Assembly: GCF_002087235.1 (NCBI RefSeq)
Contig: NZ_MUIO01000018.1
Span: 1 to 64,000, forward strand
DNA: 64,000 bases
Direction of reading: 5' to 3'
Source of the DNA: Pseudomonas floridensis
GTDB lineage: Bacteria > Pseudomonadota > Gammaproteobacteria > Pseudomonadales > Pseudomonadaceae
A program made the position numbers and the translations under genes. Of this stretch, positions 35,456 to 45,297 are shown piece by piece; position 1 is the stretch's first letter, and the number at the start of each line of letters is the position of its first letter. Under the pieces are notes generated by a model. The model made no database searches. It saw only the letters and a program-made list of their open reading frames with translations, and was not told the DNA's origin.

Positions 35456-36093
35456 TGAAAACGATCGACACCGCGACGCAGGCTGAAGAGCCGGTCATTT
35501 ATGTGATCGACGATGACCTGTCGGTGCGCACGTCACTGGAGGATCTGCTGGCCTCGGTCGGGCTGCGCAGCCAGTTGTTCGGCTCCACGCAACAGTTCAT
35601 GGACACGCCGCGACAGGATGCGCCGGGCTGCCTGATTCTGGACATTCGCATGCCCGGTATGAGCGGTCTGGATTTTCAGGAACAGATGGCGCGTTCGGGG
35701 ATTTTCCTGCCTGTCATCTTCATCACCGGGCATGGCGACATTCCCATGTCGGTACGGGCGATGAAAGCCGGGGCGGTGGAGTTTCTGACCAAACCATTCC
35801 GCGAGCAGGACTTGCTGGATGCGATTCAACAAGGGCTGGCGCTGGATCGCGTGCGCCGTCAGAACGCTGCGGTCGAAGCCGAACTGCGCCGTCGCTACGC
35901 AAGCCTCAATCAGGGAGAGCAGCAGGTGATGGCGCTGGTGGTCAGCGGCCTGCTGAACAAGCAAATCGCGTCCCGTCTTAACGTCAGCGAAATCACCGTG
36001 AAAGTCCGCCGCGGCTCGGTGATGCGCAAGATGGAAGCCGACTCGCTGGCCGAACTGGTCAAGTTTGCCGAGCGGTTGCAGGTCCAATCGTGA
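35455..36093 (+). CDS. FixJ/NarL-type response regulator
   Basis: A 212-aa regulator. The receiver domain has acidic pair Asp20/Asp21, phospho-acceptor Asp63 (LILDIRMPGMSG), Thr in FITGHGD and Lys in EFLTKPF, typical of the FixJ group. A LuxR-type HTH lies in about residues 150-205 (LNQGEQQVMALVVSGLLNKQIASRLNVSEITVK). It is translationally coupled to the kinase gene and ends the permease-ATPase-kinase-regulator operon. It probably controls this operon or the divergent binding-protein gene, for example through the inverted repeat at 31062. Confidence 0.92.
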   Translation: MKTIDTATQAEEPVIYVIDDDLSVRTSLEDLLASVGLRSQLFGSTQQFMDTPRQDAPGCLILDIRMPGMSGLDFQEQMARSGIFLPVIFITGHGDIPMSVRAMKAGAVEFLTKPFREQDLLDAIQQGLALDRVRRQNAAVEAELRRRYASLNQGEQQVMALVVSGLLNKQIASRLNVSEITVKVRRGSVMRKMEADSLAELVKFAERLQVQS

Positions 36094-36138
36094 ATCTTCG
36101 CTCATGAGCCTGCGCAGCGGTCCAGGTGACATTTGCCG

Positions 36139-38022
36139 TTAATTCACCAGTTCGGGCAGCACGTAGTGTTTCACCACGTACAGCGAGCCTTCCGTGCTCA
36201 GATGCCCCGAGTCGATTTGCAGCAGCGAATCGGTGTCTTCCAGGCGTACCAGGCAGGCGTCGGCGACGCACAGTTTGTCGATCAATGACACGAACTGGAT
36301 GCCCGCCGATTCGGCCAGTTGTCGGGCCGGCTGATCTACCGCCATCACCCCCTGATCGAGGGCCGGATCGCTGATGTGTGATTCATTCAGGCCCCAATGG
36401 CGGTTGGCGATGACACTGGGCAGCGACGGATTCCATTGTGGCAACGGGCCGATCAACACCACATGCTTCACACCGTAGCCTTTGAGCCGGATCGCGATGC
36501 CGTTCCAGTCGGTCCGGTCATGCCCGTCCTTCTGGGCGATGACCACCGTGTTCGGGCGCAGCGTTTCGATGCTGTGCAGTGCCAGTCGGTTGGAGTAGTC
36601 ACAAGCCCTGCTGGTCGGCGAGGTTCGGCCCTGATGAACACTCAGGCTGGCACGGCAACTGGCCGAGGCCACCTGATAGAACGGCGTGTTCTTGCTCAGT
36701 TGGGTGCGCAACCCGAGCGACAGCGCTTGCGCGTGGGAGTCGCCCCACAGAAATACGCCGCCTTCACCCTGCTTGCGCGTGCACGACTCATCGATCGCCG
36801 ATTGGCCCCGCTGAGTGAACGCCGAAAACGCATCGCACTTGAGCCAGTAAGGCTCGTACAGGTTCTGCTGCCGATTGACGTAATCCTGAATGAACGAGGC
36901 CTTGTCGGACTGACTGATTTCACGCAGCGGCGACACCATGCCTTGAGTCGCGCTCACCGCCGTGCCGCCGACGAACACGAGTACGACCAGCGTGCCCAAT
37001 GCGGGGAATATCCAGCGCTGCTCCCGCCGCGAACGGCCCGTTGGCCTTTCAATCAATCCGTACGAAGCCATGGCCAGTAGAAACGCGACGCCGATGCCCA
37101 GCACGACATGGGCGGTATTGCCCAGCCACCCGGCGTAGTTCATCAGCACCACCACCGGCCAGTGCCAGAGGTACAGCGAGTACGACAGTTTGCCGGTCCA
37201 TTGCGAGAGCGGATTGGTGGTCAGCAGCGAGTGCTGCCGGGCGGCGATGATCACCGCGAACGTGCCCAGCACCGGCAACAGCACCAGATAGCCCGGCCAC
37301 AGATCCTGCACCGAGACCAGGCAGAAACTGGCCAGCATGAGCGCCAGCCCGACTGCTTCAAGAATACGTCTCTCCACCCGCTTGAGCTTGACGGGAAACA
37401 GGCAGGCCACGCCGCCCAGCAGCAACTCCCAGGCTCGGCTCGGCAGCAGGTAGAACGAAGGTTCCGGCCAGCGCGCCGAGGCGAAGACGCACAGTCCGAA
37501 GCCGGCCAGACTGCCCGTCAGAATCCACCAGCGCAGATGACGCAGAGCCACGAAACGGCTCAGCGCCAGCAACGTTATCGGGTACAGCAGGTAGAACTGC
37601 CATTCCACCGAAAGCGACCAGGTGTGCAGCAACCACTTCTCATGGGCGTTGGCGGTGAAGTAACCGGCCTCGCGCCAGTAGACGAAGTTGGAGACGAACC
37701 CCAGGCTGCTCGCGACGTGCGTGCCCAAGGCGGCGTAATCCAGCGGCAGCAGGTAGAACCAGCCCAGTGCAAGCAGGACCATGCACACCACGGCCAGTGC
37801 CGGAATGATGCGCCGCGCGCGGGATGTATAGAACCCCTTCAGGCTGAACGTCCCGTTCGTGAGGCCGCGCATGATGATCCCGGTGATCAGGTAACCCGAG
37901 ATCACGAAAAACACATCTACCCCGGCAAAGCCGCCCGGCAGCCAGGCAGGATGAAAGTGAAACAGCAGCACGGCGATAACCGCGATGGCGCGCAGGCCAT
38001 TGATGTCTTTTCTGAAATCCAT
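36139..38022 (-). CDS. OafA-type acyltransferase with C-terminal SGNH domain
   Basis: A 627-aa membrane O-acyltransferase. The first 380 residues form the acyltransferase-3 domain (DINGLRAIAVIAVLLFHF, GFAGVDVFFVISGYLIT, then ten or so helices). The C-terminal part is an SGNH hydrolase-like domain with GDSHAQAL near residue 430 and DSGHLSTEG near the end supplying the catalytic Ser and Asp-His. Such proteins acetylate polysaccharides at the cell surface. It is the last gene of the minus-strand unit with the PslG-like and Wzy-like genes, so its target is probably the polysaccharide they handle. Confidence 0.9.
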   Translation of the reverse strand: MDFRKDINGLRAIAVIAVLLFHFHPAWLPGGFAGVDVFFVISGYLITGIIMRGLTNGTFSLKGFYTSRARRIIPALAVVCMVLLALGWFYLLPLDYAALGTHVASSLGFVSNFVYWREAGYFTANAHEKWLLHTWSLSVEWQFYLLYPITLLALSRFVALRHLRWWILTGSLAGFGLCVFASARWPEPSFYLLPSRAWELLLGGVACLFPVKLKRVERRILEAVGLALMLASFCLVSVQDLWPGYLVLLPVLGTFAVIIAARQHSLLTTNPLSQWTGKLSYSLYLWHWPVVVLMNYAGWLGNTAHVVLGIGVAFLLAMASYGLIERPTGRSRREQRWIFPALGTLVVLVFVGGTAVSATQGMVSPLREISQSDKASFIQDYVNRQQNLYEPYWLKCDAFSAFTQRGQSAIDESCTRKQGEGGVFLWGDSHAQALSLGLRTQLSKNTPFYQVASASCRASLSVHQGRTSPTSRACDYSNRLALHSIETLRPNTVVIAQKDGHDRTDWNGIAIRLKGYGVKHVVLIGPLPQWNPSLPSVIANRHWGLNESHISDPALDQGVMAVDQPARQLAESAGIQFVSLIDKLCVADACLVRLEDTDSLLQIDSGHLSTEGSLYVVKHYVLPELVN

Positions 38023-38094
38023 AGGAAAGTGCCGGTCAGATGGATGATCGAGGGGACGCGTTCACGAAGGTGCAGGACGACGCGGAGTATGAAA

Positions 38095-39423
38095 TTACTG
38101 CTTGTCAGCGATCTGGCGTGCGCCCACCTTGGGGCTCAACCTGATGATCTTGGGGAAGTGGATCAGGTTAATCGACGCCGTGCACGGGTTGCCCTCGCAG
38201 GCCCATGACTGCTCGCTGTCTACCTCGCCGCGCTCGGCGTAGGCGGTGTCGATCAGTTGCACGGGGCCGCTCATGGGGCTTTCGCTGGTGACCTGCACAT
38301 CACGCGGTTTGCCGATGGCCCACGCCACCACCACGCGTTCTTCACCTTTGCTGAAGTGCAACTGATAGAGGTCCTGCGTCAGCGAGCTGGCCCGGGCATC
38401 GTAGGTAAAGTCACGCACCACCGGCGCGATGGCGTTCATCATCGTGTAGGCCGGTTTGGGCGACAGGTCTTCGTTGAGCAGCCCGAAATTGTGTTCCTGG
38501 TCATAGCGGTCCGGCCCGTCGTTGTACAGGTCGAACCACCACATGCCTTTGACGTTGGGCACGGTGCGCGCCAGAAAATAGATCCGCGCCATGTACAGCG
38601 CCTGGGTGGTTTTGCTTTTGCCGCACGGGCCCTGATGGCTGGGCCAGCCCATCTCGGTCAGGTAGATCGGCACATCGCGGCCCGCCTTGGTGCGGATGTA
38701 CTGCTCGTAATCGGCCATCCAGCGCACCCAGGCTTCGGGTGTGTTGCCATCGTCCGCCGCGCAGTGGGCGTAGGGGTGCACCGAAAGGCCGTCGACGAGG
38801 TCCAGCGCGCCGCTTTCGATCAAGGGATCGGCGAACCCGAATTTCATGCCGTCAGGCGTCACCGAACCTGCCAGAATCTTCGCCTGCGGCCCGCTGACAT
38901 CACGGGTGTTCTTGCGGATCACCGGCACGGTTTTCTGCACCAGCGTCACGTAATCCAGCGCCAGTTGAGGATCGGCGGATGCCTCCAGGTCCCACTCGTT
39001 CCAGATTTCGTAGTAACTGACGCGGTTGCCCAGTTGGCGGGTGACGTAATCGACGTAGTTCAGAAACGGCGTCATGACTTCGGGCGTTCGCGGTTTCCGG
39101 TTGTCGTGAAAGTATGTGCTGTAGCCCAGTATTGCCAACCGGCTCAGGTGCAGTTCCCGTGCGATGGTCAGGTAATTGCGCCACTGCGGGGTGATGCGCA
39201 ATTCGTGGGGCGTTGGCGCGGCAGTCGACCAGAAGATATCGTCCTTGACCGAATTGAAGCCGGCTTCGGCGGTCAGCATCAACGGTTTTTTCGGCGGGCG
39301 GTCGAAGTTCATCAGGTGTGTCGCGATGCCGACAATGAAAGGCGCCTCGGCATGTGCCAACGGCACACAGCCCAGAAAGCCCAGCAGCGCAAGACGCGCC
39401 ACGTGACGCAGGCAGACGCTCAT
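38095..39423 (-). CDS. PslG-like family 39 glycoside hydrolase
   Basis: A 442-aa secreted glycosidase, the same length as P. aeruginosa PslG. A signal peptide ends near PLAHA. The catalytic TIM barrel has the acid/base Glu143 in YYEIWNEWDLEASAD and the nucleophile Glu257 in IYLTEMGWPSHQG. A C-terminal beta domain starts around residue 340. PslG trims exopolysaccharide during Psl synthesis. Here the rest of a psl operon is absent; only a Wzy-like gene (10 bases upstream) and an acyltransferase gene follow the same direction. It may process a different polymer. Confidence 0.82.
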   Translation of the reverse strand: MSVCLRHVARLALLGFLGCVPLAHAEAPFIVGIATHLMNFDRPPKKPLMLTAEAGFNSVKDDIFWSTAAPTPHELRITPQWRNYLTIARELHLSRLAILGYSTYFHDNRKPRTPEVMTPFLNYVDYVTRQLGNRVSYYEIWNEWDLEASADPQLALDYVTLVQKTVPVIRKNTRDVSGPQAKILAGSVTPDGMKFGFADPLIESGALDLVDGLSVHPYAHCAADDGNTPEAWVRWMADYEQYIRTKAGRDVPIYLTEMGWPSHQGPCGKSKTTQALYMARIYFLARTVPNVKGMWWFDLYNDGPDRYDQEHNFGLLNEDLSPKPAYTMMNAIAPVVRDFTYDARASSLTQDLYQLHFSKGEERVVVAWAIGKPRDVQVTSESPMSGPVQLIDTAYAERGEVDSEQSWACEGNPCTASINLIHFPKIIRLSPKVGARQIADKQ

Positions 39424-39433
39424 GGCGGCCTCC

Positions 39434-40738
39434 TCAGCGCAGATGGGGAAGGGCGGTCAGTTGCAGGTCCGACGGTTTGGGCGTGATGAACGCCTCCTGC
39501 CTTGCGGTGATCACGTAACCGATGGCCAGTCCTGCAAACAGATTGGCAATGGCGACTTCGAACATGTCAGTGGTCCAGCTGATCAGGCACCAGCAGACGC
39601 TGATCGACAGCAGCATGCGACCGACCCGGCTTTCGTCTTCGATCAGCTTGAACAGCAGCGGAATCTGCAGCGCGTACAGCAACCCGCCCATTACGCCGAA
39701 CATGGCCCACAGGTACAGCGCCGAGTTGTCCATGCCAAGGAATATCCCGGCACCTTCCACCGGAAAGATGCCCATGGTGCTGCCGACCAGACCGAAGCCT
39801 GCGCCAGTCAGCACCCAGCCTTCGCGGCTCAGGGCGTTGATCACGTTGGGCCAGGTGTTGATCAGCCGGTCATAGAACGAAGCCAGCGTGCTGCCGCTGC
39901 TGCTCACCGTGCGCGCATCGAAACTCATCACCAGCCCCAGCGTCGGCAGCAGCAGACCGATGAAGACCACCAGCACGCACAGAATCCGGCAGGTCCAGCT
40001 CATGCGCTGGATCAGCAACAGACCCATGGTCAATGCGAAGGCCCCGGCGGGCGCTTTACTGGTGGTGAGCACGATGGCGTAGAGCGCCACCGCACTGAGC
40101 AGCATCATCACCAGCCGCGAGCGCAGGAACATGAACAGGTACAGGGTATAAAACGCGATGAGGATCGACAGTACGTTGGACACCCGTGCAAACCCGGCAA
40201 CGCGGTCCACCTCATCTGCGCTCCAGGTGGTGTTGGCGCTCAGCTCGGTTTCGCCCACGTTGTAGCTGTAGCCTTTCCACGGCACGGCGGTGAATTTGTC
40301 CAGTGCTACACCTGCCAGCGAGGCGAGCAGGCAGAAGCCGACGGCCCAGCAGAGCAGTTTGCGGCGATGAATCAGGTGCTCGCTGCACACCAGCCCGAAC
40401 ACCAGCGGGCTCAGGGCGAACAGGCTGAACGCCAGGTTATGGATGCTGGCGCGGTGCAGCATGGCCCATAGCCCGGAAATCGCCCACAGCACGATGAACG
40501 TCCAGAACAGCCGTCCGGCCTTGAACGTGCGCAGCTCCAGCGCAAACAGCAGGATGCACGCGACCTTGGGCAGATAGAGCAGAGGGCTGATCCCCGCCTT
40601 GTCGAAGTAGAAGCGCAACGCGCCGGAAAAGGTCTCGACCAGCAGCAGACTGATCGCGACCAGAACGACGACGGTGGATTTATCGAAGGAAATGATCGAC
40701 GACGAATCGCCGGCTCTGTTCGCTGGATTCAGCTCCAT
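39434..40738 (-). CDS. O-antigen ligase/Wzy-like polysaccharide polymerase
   Basis: A 434-aa integral membrane protein with about eleven helices and a large periplasmic loop around residues 275-340 that contains FYDRLINTWPNVINALSREGWVLTGAGFGLVGS. This topology and the WVLTGAGFG segment fit the Wzy/WaaL O-antigen ligase family. It begins the unit that continues with the PslG-like and acyltransferase genes. It could polymerise or ligate the sugar chain that the other two then modify. Confidence 0.75.
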   Translation of the reverse strand: MELNPANRAGDSSSIISFDKSTVVVLVAISLLLVETFSGALRFYFDKAGISPLLYLPKVACILLFALELRTFKAGRLFWTFIVLWAISGLWAMLHRASIHNLAFSLFALSPLVFGLVCSEHLIHRRKLLCWAVGFCLLASLAGVALDKFTAVPWKGYSYNVGETELSANTTWSADEVDRVAGFARVSNVLSILIAFYTLYLFMFLRSRLVMMLLSAVALYAIVLTTSKAPAGAFALTMGLLLIQRMSWTCRILCVLVVFIGLLLPTLGLVMSFDARTVSSSGSTLASFYDRLINTWPNVINALSREGWVLTGAGFGLVGSTMGIFPVEGAGIFLGMDNSALYLWAMFGVMGGLLYALQIPLLFKLIEDESRVGRMLLSISVCWCLISWTTDMFEVAIANLFAGLAIGYVITARQEAFITPKPSDLQLTALPHLR

Positions 40739-40969
40739 GATGTCTGCCTTCTGAATGGCGTCTGGAAATTCGAACGGACAAAGCTACCGCCCGACGACCG
40801 CGACGGGCGGGTCGATAGAAGGGGAAGCCTGTGGGGATCAACAAGAAGTCTGGAGCGAATGCTCGCAACGGCATGACAAGACGTATATCAGTCGCAGTTC
40901 GGGAAACTGTCAATTAATTCGTCAGGATTGGCGGATTATCCGATGAGTGCCGCCTGACGTATCGCTTTC

Positions 40970-41043
40970 GTGGACAAGTCCACTCCTACAGGGTTGTGCA
41001 CCAGCCAGCGGGAAACAGTAGAAGCGGACGAATCCGCTCCTGC
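40970..41043. repeat. two REP elements in the same orientation
   Basis: GTGGACAAGTCCACTCCTACAGG (40970-40992) and GAAGCGGACGAATCCGCTCCTGC (41021-41043) are two REP units in the same orientation, both read as the reverse form. They fill the 313-base gap 40739-41051 between the Wzy-like gene's upstream region and the opgD stop codon. The rest of the gap has no gene and should hold the promoter of the polysaccharide operon. Confidence 0.75.
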
Positions 41044-41051
41044 TCCGTGGG

Positions 41052-42671
41052 TCAAGGATACTTGCGACGGTCCGGTGCTGGCGGGAAGTACTGATACAGC
41101 CACGTCTCGCTCAGGGTGCGGTCGCCGGTGCGGATGAACATGCGCATTTCCACAGGCTCGACCGAGTCGCTGTCAGGCACCCAGTCGAAGGTGATGCGAT
41201 AACCCTTGATGTCCGGCAGGACCAGGATGTTGAAGTCCTGCACCTTGCCGTGGGTTACGGTCACGATCGGTTCGATGCCCGTGCCTTCCGGCAAGCGGTC
41301 CAGACCGCCGCCGTGGAAGTCCACCGCGAAACGGCGGGCCCAGGTTTTCGGGTAATGCTCGCCCGGCGCCCAGCCTTCCAGGAAGCCGCCCATGCCGGAA
41401 CGTGTGGCATGCACCTGCGCCAGCGGCGTGCTCACCGGCGGTAGCGGGCTCCAGAACAGTTTGTAGCCATAGTTCAGCGAATCGCCGGCCTTGACCGGGG
41501 TTTTCGGTGTCCAGAACACCACGATGTTGTCCATGGTTTCGCCAGTGGTCGGCAGCTCCAGCAGGCTGACTTCACCCTCGCCCCACGGCGTGATCGGCTC
41601 GACCCACAGGCTTGGACGGCGGCTGTACCAGACCACGGTGTCCTGATAACTGGAGAACTCGTGATCGCTCTGCACCAGACCGAAACCTTTCGGGTCATTG
41701 TCCGAGAACGCACTGAACTGCGGCTTGGCCGGGTTGTTGAGCGGACGGCAGATCCATTCGCCGTTGCCGCGCCACATCGACAGGCGATCCGAGTCGTGGA
41801 TCTGCGGGTGGATGGTGTCGCACATGCGGCGCTCGTGAGTGCCGCAACTGAACATACTGGTCATCGGTGAAATGCCCAGCTGCTGGATGTCGACGCGGGC
41901 GTTGATGTGCGCGTCGATCTCCATCACCACCTGACCGGCCTGGCAATCGATGTCGAAGCGATAGGCGCCGGTCGCGCTCGGCGAGTCGAGCAGGGCGTAG
42001 ACCACGAAGCGCGTGGCGTTCTTGTCCGGAGTTTCGAACCAGAACTTGGTGAAGTCCGGGAATTCTTCCTGACGCTTGGCGTAGCTGTCGATGGCCAGGC
42101 CGCGCGCCGACAGTCCGTACTGTTTGTTGCTGTCGACGGCGCGGAAGTAACTGGCACCGAGGAACGAAACCACATCGTTAATGGCGATTTCAGGCGCCTT
42201 GAACAGCTTGAAGCCGGCAAAGCCCAGATCGCCCTTGACCAGGTTCTTGTCGATGCCGCTGCTTTCGTAGTTGAACAGGTCGTGGCGGAAGTGCACCTCA
42301 CGTGCCTGCTTGGTCTCCTTGTCGACGCTGTACATGCGCACCGGCGTCTTGAAGCCTGCGCCGACGTGGAAGAAATGCACGTCCAGCTGGCCGTGAACGT
42401 CTTTCCACAAGGAGTGTGCCGGGTCGTAGCGAATTGCGTTGAACTGCTGTGGGGTCAAGTTTGCCAACACCGGTGGCAACACCTGCTTGGTGCTCACATA
42501 ACCTTTGCCAGCCAGCTTTTTCGCATGTGCTTGCAACTCTGCAAAATCGAAATGCTCGATCTCGCCATCGGCTGCTGCGGCCAGTGCGCGGGCCGCAAAA
42601 AGCCCTGAAGCCGACACGCTGCTATAAGCGGCCAACGCCATGGAAGCTTTCAGGAGATTCCTGCGATTCAT
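41052..42671 (-). CDS. opgD: periplasmic glucan biosynthesis protein D
   Basis: A 539-aa periplasmic protein for osmoregulated periplasmic glucan synthesis. The ATG at 42671 gives a twin-arginine signal ([16 protein letters not shown]...ARALA), as known for OpgD; an upstream extension to 42767 has no signal. Family segments include [59 protein letters not shown] and the second domain starting near [15 protein letters not shown] precedes the start. It is monocistronic, and housekeeping opgGH lies elsewhere. OpgD shapes glucan backbone structure with OpgG. Confidence 0.93.
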   Translation of the reverse strand: MNRRNLLKASMALAAYSSVSASGLFAARALAAAADGEIEHFDFAELQAHAKKLAGKGYVSTKQVLPPVLANLTPQQFNAIRYDPAHSLWKDVHGQLDVHFFHVGAGFKTPVRMYSVDKETKQAREVHFRHDLFNYESSGIDKNLVKGDLGFAGFKLFKAPEIAINDVVSFLGASYFRAVDSNKQYGLSARGLAIDSYAKRQEEFPDFTKFWFETPDKNATRFVVYALLDSPSATGAYRFDIDCQAGQVVMEIDAHINARVDIQQLGISPMTSMFSCGTHERRMCDTIHPQIHDSDRLSMWRGNGEWICRPLNNPAKPQFSAFSDNDPKGFGLVQSDHEFSSYQDTVVWYSRRPSLWVEPITPWGEGEVSLLELPTTGETMDNIVVFWTPKTPVKAGDSLNYGYKLFWSPLPPVSTPLAQVHATRSGMGGFLEGWAPGEHYPKTWARRFAVDFHGGGLDRLPEGTGIEPIVTVTHGKVQDFNILVLPDIKGYRITFDWVPDSDSVEPVEMRMFIRTGDRTLSETWLYQYFPPAPDRRKYP

Positions 42672-42794
42672 AAGGGTGAAGCCTCTAGGTAATTCTGTGC
42701 GTCCTGCACAAAAAATGGCGCGCCAACGACTCCTTGCCGAACGCAAACTACCCACAACAGATAACAAAGACGAGATCCGGTTCGAAAATAGGCC

Positions 42795-42832
42795 GAAAAA
42801 AAACGCCGCTCATCCTCGACGATGGCGGCGTT
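42795..42832 (-). terminator. intrinsic terminator of lpd
   Basis: On the minus strand AACGCCGC, a 15-base loop and GCGGCGTT form a perfect 8-bp stem followed by an uninterrupted T-run (A-run at 42796-42803 on the plus strand). It begins about 20 bases after the lpd stop codon. Confidence 0.88.
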
Positions 42833-42854
42833 GGCGGTGCAAAAACGCTGATTT

Positions 42855-44255
42855 TCAGGACTGTGTCGGCTGACCGGTCACGCTCATCGCCGCTTGGCGC
42901 AAGGCTTCCGAGCGAGTCGGGTGTGGATGGCTGGTCAGCGCGATGTCTTCGGAAGACGCCGAGAACTCCATGGCCACGCAATATTCAGCAATCATTTCAC
43001 TGACCGACGGACCCACCAGATGCACCCCCAGCACCTCGTCGGTGTGCTCATCGGCCAGCACTTTGGCGAAACCTTCTGTCTCGTGGTTGACCTTGGCCCG
43101 GCTGTTGGCACTGAACGGAAACTTGCCGACCTTATAAGCGCGGCCTTCGGATTTGAGCTGCTCCTCGGTTTTGCCGACGCTGGCCAGTTCCGGTTGCGTG
43201 TAGATCACGTTGGGGATCAGGTTGTAATTGACCTCGCCGGCCTTGCCCGCAATCCGCTCCAGACAGACGCTGGCTTCATCCTCGGCCTTGTGGGCGAGCA
43301 TCGCCCCGGACGTGACGTCGCCAATGACCCAGACATTCGGCACCGAGGTGCGATGCCCCTCGTTTTCGAGTACGCCGCGCTTGTTGACCTCAAGCCCGAT
43401 GGTTTCCAGGCCCAGCCCCTTGGTGACCGGACGACGCCCGATGGACACCAGCACGTAATCGGCTTCGATGGTTTCGCTTTCGCCCCCCGACGCAGGCTCC
43501 ACCGTCAGCGTCACGCCGTGTTCGGAACTGACGGCCGAGGTGACCTTCGAATTGAGCTTGAACGCCATGCCTTGGCGCGAGAGCGAGCGGTGCAGCGTCT
43601 TGCCGGCCTCAAGGTCGGTGCCGTGGGCGACATGATCGAGAAACTCCACCACCGTCACCTGCGCGCCGAGCCTGCGCCACACCGAACCCAGCTCCAGCCC
43701 GATCACGCCTGCGCCGATGACCACCAGATGTTTGGGCACCTGCGCCAGCGCGAGGGCGCCGGTGGAGTCCAGAACGCGCTTGTTGTCGATCTCCACGCCC
43801 GGCAGCGGTGTCGGTTCCGAGCCGGTGGCGATGACAATGTCCTTGGCCAGCAACTCGGTTTCCTGACCCTGATGGTCGGTGACGATGACTTTGCCGGGCC
43901 CTGCGATGCGCCCCCAGCCCTTGATCCACTCGGCCTTGTACTTGCGAAACAGAAACTCGATGCCTTTGGTCAGCGCCAGCACGCTCTCGTTCTTCTGCTT
44001 TTGCATCTGGGCCAGGTTGAGCGTGGGCTTGACCTCGATACCCAGTCTGGCAAATGCGTCGCCGGCCGCGGCTTCGTAGAGCTCGGAAGCGTGTAGCAAG
44101 GCCTTGGATGGAATGCAGCCTACGTTCAGGCAAGTGCCGCCGAGGGTTTCGCGCCCTTCGACACAGGCCACCGACAAGCCCAGCTGACCTGCGCGGATGG
44201 CCGCGTTGTAGCCGCCCGGTCCGCCGCCGATTATCACTACGTCATAGCTGCTCAT
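42855..44255 (-). CDS. lpdA: dihydrolipoyl dehydrogenase (stand-alone, Lpd3-like)
   Basis: A 466-aa flavoprotein disulfide reductase. It has FAD motif VVIIGGGPGGYNAAIRAGQLG, redox-active cysteines in GGTCLNVGCIPSKALL, the NAD motif VIGAGVIGLELGSVW, the ATG and GD segments VWVIGDVTSGAMLAHKA, and the C-terminal catalytic HPHPTRSEAL. It regenerates lipoyl groups of 2-oxoacid dehydrogenases or the glycine cleavage system. No E1 or E2 gene is adjacent, which fits the isolated lpd3 type of Pseudomonas better than lpdG or lpdV. It has its own terminator. Confidence 0.93.
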   Translation of the reverse strand: MSSYDVVIIGGGPGGYNAAIRAGQLGLSVACVEGRETLGGTCLNVGCIPSKALLHASELYEAAAGDAFARLGIEVKPTLNLAQMQKQKNESVLALTKGIEFLFRKYKAEWIKGWGRIAGPGKVIVTDHQGQETELLAKDIVIATGSEPTPLPGVEIDNKRVLDSTGALALAQVPKHLVVIGAGVIGLELGSVWRRLGAQVTVVEFLDHVAHGTDLEAGKTLHRSLSRQGMAFKLNSKVTSAVSSEHGVTLTVEPASGGESETIEADYVLVSIGRRPVTKGLGLETIGLEVNKRGVLENEGHRTSVPNVWVIGDVTSGAMLAHKAEDEASVCLERIAGKAGEVNYNLIPNVIYTQPELASVGKTEEQLKSEGRAYKVGKFPFSANSRAKVNHETEGFAKVLADEHTDEVLGVHLVGPSVSEMIAEYCVAMEFSASSEDIALTSHPHPTRSEALRQAAMSVTGQPTQS

Positions 44256-44367
44256 TGCTCGCTCCTGTCTGGTTCATGGCCGTTCAGGCCAGCGTAGCCC
44301 GCACCGCCGCGGTTGTATTGATGACGTTCGTAATGTTTACTTGTTCAGCGGCCTTGCGCAAGTGCTG

Positions 44368-45297
44368 TCAGGTCCACCAGTACCGCACCAGATGGAAAAA
44401 GATCGGCGCGGCGAAACACACCGAGTCCAGACGGTCGAGCATGCCGCCGTGACCTTCGATCATGTGGCCCCAGTCTTTCACGCCCCGATCACGCTTGATC
44501 GCTGACATCACGATGCCGCCTGCGAAACCCAACAGGTTGATGAGCAATGCAATCAACGCTGACTGCCACGGGTTGAACGGGGTGATCCACCACAACGCAC
44601 CGCCGATCAGCGAGGCCAGGGCGATACCGCCGACAAAGCCTTCGACGGTTTTGGACGGCGACAGGTTGGGCGCGATCTTGCGTTTGCCGAACAGCTTGCC
44701 GCACACGTATTGCAGCACGTCCGAGATCTGCACCACGATCACCAGATAAGCGATCAGCAGCAGATTGCGGCCTTCGTAACCGGCGATTTCCAGGGTCAGC
44801 AGCGCCGGGACGTAGGACACGCAGAACACCGCGATCATAAGGCCCCATTGAACCTTCGATGCGCGCTCCAGGAAGTGTTTGCTGTCACCGCCCAGCGAAG
44901 CGAGGATCGGCAGCAGCAGGAATACGTAGACCGGGATGAAGATCGAGAACAGCCCGTACCAGTTCATCGCGATCAACACGTACTGCAGTGGCAATGCCAG
45001 GTAGAACGCGGCGACCAGCGCGGGGTAATCGCTGCGTCGTGTCGGCGTCAGGGTCAGGAACTCGCGCAAGGCGTAGAACGATACGGCGTAGAACAGCAGA
45101 ATGACCGCGCCCTGGCCAAGCCAGAACGCAATGCCAATCACCACCACCATCACCCACCACGCGTTGATCCTGGCGTTGAGGTTGTCGATCACGGCATTGG
45201 GGCCGCCAGCCCTGCGCTTGAGCACATAGCCGATCAGCGAGGCCAGCAGCAGGACCGCGCCGATGCCCATGAACAGCAATTGAGTCTGGTTATCCAT
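44368..45297 (-). CDS. CDP-diglyceride synthase family protein (YnbB-like)
   Basis: A 309-aa membrane phosphatidate cytidylyltransferase with about eight helices and the signature near the end, SAIKRDRGVKDWGHMIEGHGGMLDR (in two halves around residues 262-290), plus KIAPNLSPSKTVEGFVGG. It makes CDP-diacylglycerol from phosphatidate and CTP. The housekeeping cdsA lies in the dxr-bamA cluster, so this is a second copy, equivalent to E. coli YnbB. It is the last gene of the phospholipid operon and its start overlaps the acyltransferase stop by one base. Confidence 0.88.
   Translation of the reverse strand: MDNQTQLLFMGIGAVLLLASLIGYVLKRRAGGPNAVIDNLNARINAWWVMVVVIGIAFWLGQGAVILLFYAVSFYALREFLTLTPTRRSDYPALVAAFYLALPLQYVLIAMNWYGLFSIFIPVYVFLLLPILASLGGDSKHFLERASKVQWGLMIAVFCVSYVPALLTLEIAGYEGRNLLLIAYLVIVVQISDVLQYVCGKLFGKRKIAPNLSPSKTVEGFVGGIALASLIGGALWWITPFNPWQSALIALLINLLGFAGGIVMSAIKRDRGVKDWGHMIEGHGGMLDRLDSVCFAAPIFFHLVRYWWT

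Noticed and set aside
38257..39486. 409-aa plus-strand open frame opposite the PslG-like gene
   Set aside because: The minus-strand frame has a signal peptide and both GH39 catalytic Glu; the plus frame has nothing recognisable.
42894..44096. 400-aa plus-strand open frame opposite lpdA
   Set aside because: Fully within the well-conserved dihydrolipoyl dehydrogenase gene on the other strand; composition rich in His, Arg and Gln, typical of a shadow frame.
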